Below, one piece after another: positions 6,840 through 14,755 of a DNA stretch of 64,000 bases (positions are counted from its first letter, which is position 1; the number at the start of each line of letters is the position of its first letter). The notes beneath the pieces are model-generated. The model had not been told where the DNA came from. It saw nothing but the letters and a program-made list of their open reading frames with translations, and did not search any database. Source of the DNA: Streptomyces sp. NBC_00271 (GTDB lineage Bacteria; Actinomycetota; Actinomycetes; Streptomycetales; Streptomycetaceae); the NCBI RefSeq assembly GCF_036178845.1, contig NZ_CP108070.1, forward strand, positions 6,262,001 to 6,326,000, in the 5' to 3' direction. The position numbers and the translations under genes are program-made.

Positions 6840-9549
6840 GACGTCCGCGACGGCGGGAGGGGGCGCCGAGCGCCCCGCCTCGGCGGGTGGCCCGGCGGCG
6901 GAGAAACCCCGGGTCCTCCAAGGCACTTCGGGTGGGGAGGAACACGGCGAGCCGACCGCGCTCCAGCTGCTCCGGCGGCTGGACAGCGGCCCGCGGGGGC
7001 TGACGCAGACGCAGGCCGACGAACGCCTCGCCCGGTTCGGGGAGAACATCCTGCCCGCCCGGCGGCCCGTTCCCTGGTTCGAGCGGTTCCTGCGCAGTCT
7101 GCGGGATCCGTTCACCGCCGTACTGCTCTGCCTCGGCCTGGTCTCGGCGCTCGTGGCCTCCTGGGGCACCGCGAGCGTGATCACCGTACTGGTGGTGGTC
7201 AGTTGTGCGCTGCGGTCGTCCGGCGAGCACCGGGCCGACCGTTCGATGGCGGCGCTGCGCGAGCTGGTCGCCAGTACCGCCACCGTGCTGCGTAGGACCG
7301 ACGCGCACGCGGCACCCACCGACCGTGACCTCCCCGTCGACCAGCTGGTGCCGGGGGATGTCATCCGGCTAGGTCCGGGCGACCTGGTCCCCGCCGACGT
7401 ACGGCTGCTGCGGGCCGGTGGGCTGACCGTCTACCAGGCGGCGCTCACCGGAGAGTCGGCGCCGGTCGCCAAGTACCCGGTCGACGCGCCGGGCCCCACG
7501 GCGGGTGAGCTGTTCGAACAGCCGCAGCTGTGCTTCCAGGGCAGCAGCGTCGCCTCCGGCAGCGGCACCGCCGTGGTCGTGGCGACCGGCGCGCACACTC
7601 GGTTCGCCGAGGGCCACCGGGACCCGGGGCGGCGGGAGGCGAGCGCCTTCGACCGGTCCGTGCACGGCATCTCCTGGATCCTCATCCGGTTCATGCTGCT
7701 CACCCCGCCGCTGGTCCTGATGGCGGGCGCGGCCCTGCGCGGGCGGGGCCTGGAGACCCTGCCGTTCGCCGTCGCGGTGGCGGTCGGGATGACCCCGGAG
7801 ATGCTGCCGGTCATCATCACGACCTGTCTGGCCCGCGGGGCGTCGCTGCTGGCCCGTACGCACGGGGTGATCGTGAAGCGGCTGCCCGCGCTCCACGACC
7901 TCGGCGCCATCGACGTGCTCTGCGTGGACAAGACCGGCACCCTCACCCAGGACCGGCCGGTCGTCGACCGCGCGCTGGACGCGGACGGCGAGGACGCGCC
8001 CGAGGTACTGCGCCGGGCGGCCGCGGCCGCCTGGTGGACCCTGCAACTCGCCGACCTGCCCGCACCCGACGCCCTCGACGAGGCGCTCCTGCACACGGCC
8101 GACGAGGACGACCTGATGGCGTACGACGGGATCGCGGCGCTGCCCTTCGATCCCGTACGCCGCCTCACCACCGCCGTCGTACGCACCCCCGGCACCCTCG
8201 GCTCCCACACCCTCCTGGTCAAGGGCGCCGCCGAAGCCGTACTGGAGCGCTGTGCGCTGGATCCGCGGGAGCGCACACGGCTGCTCGCCCGCGCCCACCG
8301 GCTGACGGACGACGGGCTGCGCGTCCTGGCGGTCGCCACCGCCGTACGCCCCGCCCGCCACCGCGACTACACCCCGGCCGACGAACGCGGCCTGACCTTC
8401 GAGGGGTTCGTCACGCTGCGGGACGCGCTGGTGCCGAGCGCGGCCGACGCGCTGCGGGTGCTCGCCGACCGGGGTGTCGCCGTACGGGTGCTGACCGGGG
8501 ACCACCCGGGCACGGCCGCCCGCGCCTGCCGCGACCTGGGCCTCGACCCCGGGGAGGTACGCACCGCCGCCGACCTCGACGGTCTCACGGACACCGAACT
8601 GGGCGAACTCGCCGACCGCACCACCGTCTTCGCCCGCTGCACGCCCGAGCACAAGGCGCGGATCACCGTCGCACTGCGCGCACGCGGACACACCACCGGC
8701 TACCTCGGCGACGGCGTCAACGACCTGCCCGCGCTGCACGCCGCGGACGTCGGGATCTGCCCGCGCGACGCCACCGACCTGGCCCGGGAGAGCGCCGACG
8801 TGGTGCTGGCCGAAAAGGACCTCACCGCGATCGCGCACGCGATCACCGCGGGCCGCTACTCCAGCGGCAACATCGGCACCTATCTGCGGGTCACCCTCTC
8901 CTCCAACCTCGGCAACGTGATCGCGATGCTCGCGGCGGGCATCCTGCTGCCCTTCCTGCCGATGCTGCCGACGCAGGTCCTCGTGCAGAACATGTGCTTC
9001 GACGCGGCCCAGCTCGCCTTCGCCTACGACCGCCCCGCGCCGGGCACCCTGAAGCGCCCCACCGTGCTGCGCTCGCGCGACCTGCTGGGCTTCATCACCG
9101 GCTTCGGCCTGCTGAACGCCGTCGCCGACCTCGCGACCTTCGGCGTCCTCGCGCTCGCCGCGCACGGGCCCGGGACGGCGAACGACGAGTCCGTGTTCCA
9201 CTCCGGCTGGTTCACCGAGAACCTGCTCACCCAGGCCCTGGTGATGCTCCTGCTGCGGCTCGGCCGCCGGGGCATCGAGGGCCGGCGGAAACCGGGTCCC
9301 GTCGGCTGGGGCGCGGCCGCCCTCACGGCCGCAGGCCTCGCGCTGCCGCTCTCCCCGCTCGGGCCGCCGCTGGGCATGACCGCACTGCCCGCCCTCTACT
9401 ACCTGCTGCTCGCCGCGGTCCTTGGCCTCTACGCCGTGGGGCTGGTGGCCGCACGGTCACGCTACGAACGCCGTCGCTCGGAGTACGACGGCGAGATCTC
9501 GCACAGTGATCAAGGGGCGCGCGGCGAGCGCATCCACGCCGGAGGGTGA
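6832..9549 (+). CDS. mgtA: MgtA-type (P3B) cation-transporting P-type ATPase
   Basis: 905 residues from GTG 6832, overlapping the ArsR gene. Domain order is standard: cation ATPase N-terminus (LLRRLDSGPRGLTQTQADE), actuator domain with LTGES, membrane segment MTPEMLPVIITTCLARGAS (the MgtA/MgtB signature in place of the PEGL of other classes), phosphorylation motif DKTGTLTQD, nucleotide domain with KGAAE, hinge GDGVNDLPAL, and C-terminal membrane segments. Members import Mg2+ (some actinobacterial relatives have been linked to other divalent ions). The first ~40 residues are a low-complexity Gly/Ala tail. Confident as to family, less as to ion. Confidence 0.88.
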   Translation: MAETSATAGGGAERPASAGGPAAEKPRVLQGTSGGEEHGEPTALQLLRRLDSGPRGLTQTQADERLARFGENILPARRPVPWFERFLRSLRDPFTAVLLCLGLVSALVASWGTASVITVLVVVSCALRSSGEHRADRSMAALRELVASTATVLRRTDAHAAPTDRDLPVDQLVPGDVIRLGPGDLVPADVRLLRAGGLTVYQAALTGESAPVAKYPVDAPGPTAGELFEQPQLCFQGSSVASGSGTAVVVATGAHTRFAEGHRDPGRREASAFDRSVHGISWILIRFMLLTPPLVLMAGAALRGRGLETLPFAVAVAVGMTPEMLPVIITTCLARGASLLARTHGVIVKRLPALHDLGAIDVLCVDKTGTLTQDRPVVDRALDADGEDAPEVLRRAAAAAWWTLQLADLPAPDALDEALLHTADEDDLMAYDGIAALPFDPVRRLTTAVVRTPGTLGSHTLLVKGAAEAVLERCALDPRERTRLLARAHRLTDDGLRVLAVATAVRPARHRDYTPADERGLTFEGFVTLRDALVPSAADALRVLADRGVAVRVLTGDHPGTAARACRDLGLDPGEVRTAADLDGLTDTELGELADRTTVFARCTPEHKARITVALRARGHTTGYLGDGVNDLPALHAADVGICPRDATDLARESADVVLAEKDLTAIAHAITAGRYSSGNIGTYLRVTLSSNLGNVIAMLAAGILLPFLPMLPTQVLVQNMCFDAAQLAFAYDRPAPGTLKRPTVLRSRDLLGFITGFGLLNAVADLATFGVLALAAHGPGTANDESVFHSGWFTENLLTQALVMLLLRLGRRGIEGRRKPGPVGWGAAALTAAGLALPLSPLGPPLGMTALPALYYLLLAAVLGLYAVGLVAARSRYERRRSEYDGEISHSDQGARGERIHAGG

Positions 9550-9621
9550 CGCGGGCTTACTCTTCCCTCCAGCGAATCGCCTCGGCGCACCGGTGAACGG
9601 GCGGAAGAGAGAAGGCGGGAC

Positions 9622-9858
9622 ATGGCCGCATCCTGGACGCGGTGGCGGTGGCTCACTCTGCTGGTCCTCGCCCTGGCCCTCTACGTCATCGTGCGGGCGG
9701 CCAACACCCCGCAGGCCACCCCTTCGCACGTCACCCCTTCGCACGTCGCCCCTCCGGGTGCCACTCCCTCACCCGCCGCTTCTTCGTCCGCCACCCCTTC
9801 GTCCGAGGCCACTCCGTCCGAGGCCACTCAGCCTCCGGCGGACGCGGTCTATCCGTAG
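9622..9858 (+). CDS. Small membrane-anchored protein with Pro/Ser/Thr repeat tail
   Basis: 78 residues from ATG 9622, with GAAGG upstream. One membrane segment (WLTLLVLALALYVIVRAAN) is followed by a tail of short degenerate repeats (TPSHVTPSHV, ATPSSEATPSEAT) typical of a wall-spanning stalk. The DNA shows matching direct repeats of CACCCCTTCGCACGT type near 9718-9745. It overlaps the end of the convergent LCP gene by ten bases. No family recognised; the function is unknown. Confidence 0.6.
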   Translation: MAASWTRWRWLTLLVLALALYVIVRAANTPQATPSHVTPSHVAPPGATPSPAASSSATPSSEATPSEATQPPADAVYP

Positions 9859-11378
9859 GACAGGTTGGAGCACACGTCGTCGTCGGCGGAGCGCGCGTCA
9901 CGCGCCACCGAAGTGGGGAGGGCGGTGGGCGTGGACGCGCGTGAGGACGGCGCCGACGCGCTGCCCTTGGCGGCGTAGGTCCGGCCCAGGACGACGTCGA
10001 CGCCCGCGCCCGGCACGGAGTTCAGTGCGGCGCCGGGAAAGAGCCGGGCGACCGTCTGGGCCCGGGCCCGCAGGCCCGCCCCGTACTCGATCACCGTGTC
10101 GGCGCGGTCCCGGTCGACCGCGTTCGCGGTACGGGTGACCGTGAAGCCGTGCTCGGTGAGGGCCGTCGCGGCGCGCGAGGCCAGGCCGCGCGTGGTGGTG
10201 CCGTTGTAGACGGCGACATCGATACCGTCCCCCGAGACCTCCGCGGCGCTGCTGGGCGAGGCGGCCGCGGTGGCGGTCCGCCCGCCCTGCTCGCCCTTCT
10301 TGCCACCGGCGTCGGTGCCGTCGAGGGTGCGGTCGGCCCTGAGCGCGGCCCACAGCTGGTCGGCGTCCGGCTGGACGATCGCGACCCGCTCCCCCTGGTA
10401 GCGCCACGGGATGGTCGCGAACTTGGTGTCGTGGAGGTCGATGTTCTTCAGGGACATCGCGAACGAGATCAGCCGCTTCGCCGTTCCCAGCCCCGGGTCG
10501 ACGGTCAGCGAATTCGTCGCGGCGTCGGCGAGCGGCAGCAGTCCGGTGGGGGTGAGCCCGTCGCTCTTCACCTTCTTCACCAGGCTGGCGACGAAGGCCT
10601 GTTGGCGTTTGATGCGGCCGATGTCGGAGCCGTCGCCGATGCCGTGCCGTATACGGACGTAGTCCAGCGCCCGCTGCCCGGAGAGCTTCTGCTCACCCTT
10701 CTTGAAGAGCAGCCCGCCCCGGGTGGCGCGGTTGGGGTTGAGGTCCTTCTCGTACACGTCCTGCGGGAGGCACACCTTCACCCCGCCGACGACCCGCGTC
10801 AGCGCCGCGAAGCCCTTGAAGTCGATGACGACGGTGTGGTCGACGCGCAGGCCGGTCAGCTTCTCGACCGTGTTCTGGGTGCAGGCCGGGTTGCCCTTGG
10901 CCGTCTGCCCCACGGAGTACGCCTCGTTGAACATCGTGTTCGGCCGCGTCCTGGTCCACTTCCCGTCCGGGAGCTTGCACGGGGGGAGGGTGACCAGTGT
11001 GTCGCGGGGGATCGAGACGGCGACGGCGTGCCGGTGATCGGCGTAGACGTGCAGCAGGAACGCGGTGTCGGAGCGGCCGATGTCGCCCTTGTCGCCGCCG
11101 CCCAGCGCGCTGTTTCCGTCCGTGCGCGCGTCCGAGCCGATGACGAGGACGTTCTCGCCCTTCGTCGAACCGGCCGGCCGGTCCTTGGAGAGACCGTCGG
11201 CGCCGAAGGTGTCGATGTTGCCGTTCAGCTTCAGATAGATCCAGCCGAGTCCGGCCGTGCCGAGCAGCAGCACGGACAGGGCCACGACGAGGGCGATCCG
11301 CAGAGGGCCCCGTCTGCGGCGCGGCGGCCGCGCCTGGTCGCTGGTCGTCACCTGTGTGCTCTCATCCGTCCGACTCAT
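9849..11378 (-). CDS. LytR-CpsA-Psr (LCP) family cell-wall glycopolymer transferase
   Basis: 509 residues from ATG 11378 (MSRTDESTQV); the open frame to 11759 runs through the intergenic region and the tatA gene, so it is not used. The order is a short basic cytoplasmic tail, one membrane segment (IALVVALSVLLLGTAGLGWI), the LCP domain with NVLVIGSDARTDGNSA, VSIPRDTLVTLPPC and VRIRHGIGDGSDIGRIK, then LytR_C (IDVAVYNGTTTRGLASRAAT). It is a paralogue of 4683-6407, with the same role in ligating glycopolymers to peptidoglycan. Divergent from tatA; the shared motif at 11407-11432 lies between them. Confidence 0.9.
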   Translation of the reverse strand: MSRTDESTQVTTSDQARPPRRRRGPLRIALVVALSVLLLGTAGLGWIYLKLNGNIDTFGADGLSKDRPAGSTKGENVLVIGSDARTDGNSALGGGDKGDIGRSDTAFLLHVYADHRHAVAVSIPRDTLVTLPPCKLPDGKWTRTRPNTMFNEAYSVGQTAKGNPACTQNTVEKLTGLRVDHTVVIDFKGFAALTRVVGGVKVCLPQDVYEKDLNPNRATRGGLLFKKGEQKLSGQRALDYVRIRHGIGDGSDIGRIKRQQAFVASLVKKVKSDGLTPTGLLPLADAATNSLTVDPGLGTAKRLISFAMSLKNIDLHDTKFATIPWRYQGERVAIVQPDADQLWAALRADRTLDGTDAGGKKGEQGGRTATAAASPSSAAEVSGDGIDVAVYNGTTTRGLASRAATALTEHGFTVTRTANAVDRDRADTVIEYGAGLRARAQTVARLFPGAALNSVPGAGVDVVLGRTYAAKGSASAPSSRASTPTALPTSVARDARSADDDVCSNLSYG

Positions 11379-11406
11379 ACGTAGGGGACGCTCGACCCCG
11401 CCCGAT

Positions 11407-11432
11407 GGTTGTAAAGTTGCGCAACGTAGCAA
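11407..11432 (+). promoter_or_regulatory. Composite operator-like motif between LCP and tatA genes
   Basis: Second copy of GGTTGT, four bases, TTGCGCAAC, three bases, GCAA. It lies 29 bases before the LCP start (minus strand) and 24 bases before the tatA ATG (plus strand), so it is well placed to act on both. It matches the site at 4592-4617 at every fixed position. Confidence 0.5.
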
Positions 11433-11456
11433 CAGTGAAGGGGAGAGGTGGGCGGG

Positions 11457-11711
11457 ATGCTCCGCAACGGACTGGAACCCTGGCACCTGCTGATCGTGGC
11501 GATCGTGATCATCGTGCTGTTCGGCTCGAAGAAGCTGCCCGACACCGCCCGCGCGCTGGGCAAGTCGATGCGCATCCTCAAGAGCGAGGCCGGCGCCATG
11601 AAGCACGACGGCACCGCACCCTCCACCGTGCCCTCCGCCGCGCCCTGGTCCGAGAGCGCGCCCGAGTCCGCGTCGGCCCGCCCGGTCGACGAGGGCACCG
11701 CGACCCGCTGA
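11457..11711 (+). CDS. tatA: TatA-like twin-arginine translocase subunit
   Basis: 84 residues from ATG 11457, chosen because GGGAGAGG precedes it at good spacing and homologues begin just before the membrane helix; GTG 11448 is the alternative. Single hydrophobic helix (PWHLLIVAIVIIVLFGSKKL), the FG hinge, then the amphipathic helix PDTARALGKSMRILKSE, all diagnostic of TatA/E. A Ser/Pro/Glu-rich tail follows. TatA oligomers form the pore for export of folded proteins. Main-copy tatA genes usually sit beside tatC, and none is visible here, so this may be an extra copy. Confidence 0.88.
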   Translation: MLRNGLEPWHLLIVAIVIIVLFGSKKLPDTARALGKSMRILKSEAGAMKHDGTAPSTVPSAAPWSESAPESASARPVDEGTATR

Positions 11712-11768
11712 GCGTCCTCGACAGGCCTGCTCTCCGGCCTGGTTGGCTGAGGTCCGCACCCTGGGTGG

Positions 11769-12263
11769 CTACGAGGCGGACTCGGCGGTCCATGTCTCGG
11801 CGGTCCACGTGATGTGCGGGGGTTCGACCCGCGCGCACAGGGGGTTGCCGTGGGCGTCGGTCAGGCCGAGGCGTCCGACCAGCAGGCCCTCACGCGCGGC
11901 GGCGGCGAGCACCTCGGCGGGGACGACGTCGAGCATGAGCTTGGCGCGCCGGAACATGCTGAAGACGCCCGACTCGTCGACCGTGCCCCACGACAGGTAG
12001 ATGAACCGGCGGCCCAGACGGTCCTGCACGTAGGGCCCTTTGACGTCCGTGCCGGTCGGCGAGGTGAGCGCGGTGCACTCCAGGGTCCAGGTCGCGGACG
12101 CGGCGTCGCCGGGGTGCGGTTCGAGGAGTTCGGCCGGACGGTCCCGGCGTTGTACGGCCACGTGGATGTTGTCGTACGTCGGCGCGCCGCTGCCGACGGG
12201 GGCCGGACAGCTGCGGCCGGGCAGGTCGACGGCGTCGATACGGATGCGCATGCCGACCATCAT
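11769..12263 (-). CDS. DUF5990 family protein
   Basis: 160-164 residues; possible starts are ATG 12263, 12260 or 12251, and homologues as I recall them begin MRIRI, which favours 12251. Conserved-looking core: IHVAVQRR, PGDAASATWTLECTA, VKGPYVQDRLGRRFIYLSWG, FRRAKLMLD. Soluble, no signal peptide or membrane segment. The family is of unknown function and common in Streptomyces. Its end lies next to the terminal part of the tatA region on the other strand. Confidence 0.7.
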   Translation of the reverse strand: MMVGMRIRIDAVDLPGRSCPAPVGSGAPTYDNIHVAVQRRDRPAELLEPHPGDAASATWTLECTALTSPTGTDVKGPYVQDRLGRRFIYLSWGTVDESGVFSMFRRAKLMLDVVPAEVLAAAAREGLLVGRLGLTDAHGNPLCARVEPPHITWTAETWTAESAS

Positions 12264-12285
12264 CCCGCCATTCGAGCGCGACCGA

Positions 12286-12323
12286 GGCCGTGGGGCGTGA
12301 CGGAGCCGTCACGCCCCACGGCC
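12286..12323 (-). terminator. Strong hairpin terminator after chitinase gene
   Basis: Perfect 18-base arms (12286-12303 and 12306-12323) separated by only two bases, starting 11 bases past the chitinase stop. It lies between the chitinase end and the DUF5990 start. No T-run is needed in this group. Confidence 0.8.
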
Positions 12324-12334
12324 CACCGGCCCCG

Positions 12335-13411
12335 TCAGCCCACGCGGATGCCCCGCGCGAACGGTTCGAAGATGTGGCTGAAGGTCCAGGTGTCCTGGGC
12401 GATGCCGGAGCAGGAGTTGGCGCCGGCCGTGCCCACGCAACCGCCGTTGTCGCGCTGGAGGGCCCAGAAGGAGAGCGTGTCGATGCCCTTGGCGACCGCC
12501 CAGTTCTCCACCTTCACCGCGTCCTGCGGGGTGAAGGTCTCCTCCGGGCCGTAGTCGTCGATGCCGGGCATCTCGGTGACGCCGATCATGTGCCAGAGCT
12601 TCGCCGGGTTCTTCTTCGGGTAGAGCGCGGCTAGTTGGTCGTGCAGCCCGGACGCGGCGGTCTTGGTGTCGGCCGCCATGTCGTGGGTGGCGCCGTCCCA
12701 GTAGTCGAACGTCATGATGTTGACGACGTCCACGCGCGCGCCGTTGTCGACGGCGTTTCGCAGCAGCGCCACGCCGTTGGGTGCGAGGCCCGTGGTGGTG
12801 GTCGGCAGGGTGTAGGAGAACTGCAGGCTGCGGCCGGTCCGTTCGGCCCAGCGCTCCACCTTGGCGATGGCCTTGTTGCGGCGGTCGATCCCGGCGGTGT
12901 TGTTGATGGAGTCGGCTTCGATGTCGAGGTCGATCCGGGTGACGCCGTAGGTCTTGACGAGGCTTTCGTAGACCGAGGCGATGGCGTCGACGTCGGTGCA
13001 GCTGTCGGCCAGTTCGGTGTTGGTGGTGTCGGCGCTGTAGCCGCCGAAGGACGGGATGACGTTGCCGCCGCGCGCCTGGATCGCGGCGATGTCCCGGCCG
13101 AAGGTCGCCTTGGCGATCGGCTGGGTGGAGGCACCGTTCCAGTAAGCGGTGCACGAGCCCGCCGCGGCCGTCTGGAGAAAGGCCATCGTGAGGTACTTGT
13201 TGCCCGACTCGGCGGCGAGCGCGGCGGGGCTCTCGCCCGTCCACGCCTCGAAGTACGGCGCCACCACATGCGCGGGCATGTGCCGCGCGGCATGCGCGGG
13301 TGCCCGCTCCGCGGCGAGCGCGCCGCCTCCGCCGAGCGCGACCAGCCCGGCTGCGAGAGCGGTCGCGGTGGCGCCGGACAGCAGCGCGCGAAGTGGCCCA
13401 GATCGTCTCAT
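12335..13411 (-). CDS. Secreted GH18 chitinase
   Basis: 358 residues from ATG 13411, preceded by GGGAG five bases away; the upstream in-frame ATG 13423 has a poorer site. The signal peptide ends near residue 34 (LAAGLVALGGGGALAAE). The single catalytic domain has SFGGYSADTT and the GH18 acid motif RIDLDIEAD with Glu165 as expected proton donor, then MTFDYWDG and the final LSFWALQRDNG. No carbohydrate-binding module. It should hydrolyse chitin outside the cell. A DasR-type operator lies 123 bases upstream, tying expression to N-acetylglucosamine supply, and a strong terminator follows. It appears to be a single-gene unit. Confidence 0.9.
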   Translation of the reverse strand: MRRSGPLRALLSGATATALAAGLVALGGGGALAAERAPAHAARHMPAHVVAPYFEAWTGESPAALAAESGNKYLTMAFLQTAAAGSCTAYWNGASTQPIAKATFGRDIAAIQARGGNVIPSFGGYSADTTNTELADSCTDVDAIASVYESLVKTYGVTRIDLDIEADSINNTAGIDRRNKAIAKVERWAERTGRSLQFSYTLPTTTTGLAPNGVALLRNAVDNGARVDVVNIMTFDYWDGATHDMAADTKTAASGLHDQLAALYPKKNPAKLWHMIGVTEMPGIDDYGPEETFTPQDAVKVENWAVAKGIDTLSFWALQRDNGGCVGTAGANSCSGIAQDTWTFSHIFEPFARGIRVG

Positions 13412-13533
13412 TGACGCTCCCATGGTGAAGGAAGAGCAGGTGGGACAGCGGGAATCCGGAAAGGTTCGTGCGATGTCCACCGGTCGGCACACGCCGGAGA
13501 GCTCTCCATGACCAAGGGCGAACAGGGACCATG

Positions 13534-13549
13534 GTTGGACTAGACCAAT
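13534..13549 (-). promoter_or_regulatory. DasR-responsive element (dre)-like operator
   Basis: The sequence contains GGACTAGACCA, which matches the published dre consensus (ACTGGTCTAGACCACT) at 12 of 16 positions, including the whole right half. It sits upstream of the GH18 chitinase start, the classical target class of the GntR-type repressor DasR. Confidence 0.65.
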
Positions 13550-13699
13550 TGTCTGTCAAGGTTCTTTACAGTTAACTGTTCAGAACATGGCCCAGTCACC
13601 CCGGAACCGGGCTGTCCGGCGGGGTGGGGGCGGGTGTGGATCAAGGCCCGGGATCGCGGCCGGGGCGTCATCCGCTTCAGCGGGTGTTCAAGCGGGTGT

Positions 13700-14251
13700 T
13701 CAGCAGCCGGTCCCGTTCGGGGTGATCTCCATGCGGGCGTGCTCGTCCGCGCCACGGGCTTCGGCGTAGGTGGCCTGGGTGACCTGGTACCAGACGTCGT
13801 CCCTGGCGGTGTCACCGGCGACGTCGTCCAGGCTCACGCACCACCGCTGCGGCCGAACGGTTCGTGTGTACGTCTCGGTGCCCGCGCGGACCTTCTTGCA
13901 GCTCTGGTACCGCTCCGTGGTGTACCAGGTGCGGGTCGTCCTGTGCGTGCCCGTGCCCGTGCGCTGTGTGTGCCTGACCTGCCGGGTGGCGGACGTGCAC
14001 TTCTTGACCAGGTGCGGGCGGGTGGCCCTGGTGGTCTTCGCGGCGAGGTGGCGGACCGAGTCCTTGAGTCCGGAGACGGTGTCCGGGCTCGGCGAGGGCT
14101 CCTGGACGGTGCCCGCACTGCCCTGACCGACACCGGTCACGGCTCCCGGGTCCACGCCGCGCGTGTCGCCCCCGCCCCCACCGCCGCACGCGCCCAGCCC
14201 GGCCATGAGCACCACGGTCGCTCCGGCCACCAGCAGCCGCCTGCCGAACAT
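13700..14251 (-). CDS. Putative lipoprotein
   Basis: 183 residues from ATG 14251. The N-terminus MFGRRLLVAGATVVLMAGLGAC is a signal peptide with lipobox LGAC (Cys22), followed by a glycine linker. The mature part contains several cysteines (VKKCTS, QSCKKV, RWCVSL, final GTGC) and a Thr/Arg-rich middle (RTGTGTHRTTRTWYTTERY), so disulphides are likely. I do not recognise a domain. It is anchored at the outer face of the membrane and transcribed alone. Confidence 0.7.
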   Translation of the reverse strand: MFGRRLLVAGATVVLMAGLGACGGGGGGDTRGVDPGAVTGVGQGSAGTVQEPSPSPDTVSGLKDSVRHLAAKTTRATRPHLVKKCTSATRQVRHTQRTGTGTHRTTRTWYTTERYQSCKKVRAGTETYTRTVRPQRWCVSLDDVAGDTARDDVWYQVTQATYAEARGADEHARMEITPNGTGC

Positions 14252-14347
14252 GTCTCCCCCTGAGGTCAGCGGCGGTCAGCGTAACGGATCACCGGACACG
14301 CGGCGCTCGGGAGGGCATGGGGAAACCTTGCGCTGTCGGAAACGCCG

Positions 14348-14440
14348 TCAGAAGACCTGCGTGAAACAGCCGAAGCCGATCACGAGTACCCCCACGATCG
14401 CTGTCAGGGCTCTGAGCACCTGGGGTGTTCTCGTCGTCAT
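14348..14440 (-). CDS. 30-residue membrane peptide
   Basis: ATG 14440 to TGA 14348, with GGAG six bases before the start; the start is 13 bases after the stop of the 61-residue gene, so the two are probably coupled. The peptide has a basic start (MTTRTPQVLRALTA) and one hydrophobic helix (IVGVLVIGFGCF) ending TQVF. Too short for most gene callers. No family recognised. The good ribosome site, the membrane helix and the tight spacing argue that it is real. Confidence 0.5.
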   Translation of the reverse strand: MTTRTPQVLRALTAIVGVLVIGFGCFTQVF

Positions 14441-14453
14441 CGCGGACTCCTTT

Positions 14454-14639
14454 TCACAGGCAGTAACGGACGAGCCACTCGTCCGCGTTGTACGCGTCTC
14501 GCGCCGGGTCGGGCACCGTGGCGGGCCGCTCCTCGACCGTGTCCTCGACTCGAACGCGCTCCGGCAGCGTGCCGAACCGCGCCCGGCGTGCCGCCTCCGC
14601 GGCGTCGGGGGCCGTCTTCGTCCGCTCCGTCTGTGTCAT
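14454..14639 (-). CDS. Small acidic cytoplasmic protein (61 aa)
   Basis: Starts at ATG 14639 (MTQTERTKTAPDAAEAARRA) with GAGG upstream. Highly charged, no membrane segment, ending NADEWLVRYCL. The pattern (disordered Ala/Glu/Arg body, aromatic C-terminus) resembles small conserved Streptomyces proteins of unknown role. It is the first gene of a two-gene unit with the 30-residue membrane peptide and is divergent from the ABATE regulator. Confidence 0.6.
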   Translation of the reverse strand: MTQTERTKTAPDAAEAARRARFGTLPERVRVEDTVEERPATVPDPARDAYNADEWLVRYCL

Positions 14640-14703
14640 CTCGCGTACCTCGCTTCGGTAGGTGCACCCCGGTCGGCGACATCGACCAGTCACGTACTCA
14701 ACT

Positions 14704-14755
14704 GGTGATGATGCCCAGATGTTCCGGCCTCACGCATCACCTGTCAAGATGGTGA
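14704..14755. promoter_or_regulatory. GGTGA/TCACC half-sites around the ABATE regulator start
   Basis: GGTGATG (14704-14710), CATCACC (14735-14741) and GGTGA (14751-14755) form a 7-base inverted repeat and a second one spanning the start codon of the regulator. They are positioned for autoregulation and for control of the divergent small-protein operon. Inferred from symmetry only. Confidence 0.35.

Noticed and set aside
7369..9201. Long minus-strand frame opposite the MgtA-type ATPase
   Set aside because: No motifs, biased composition, and a fully conserved P-type ATPase on the other strand.
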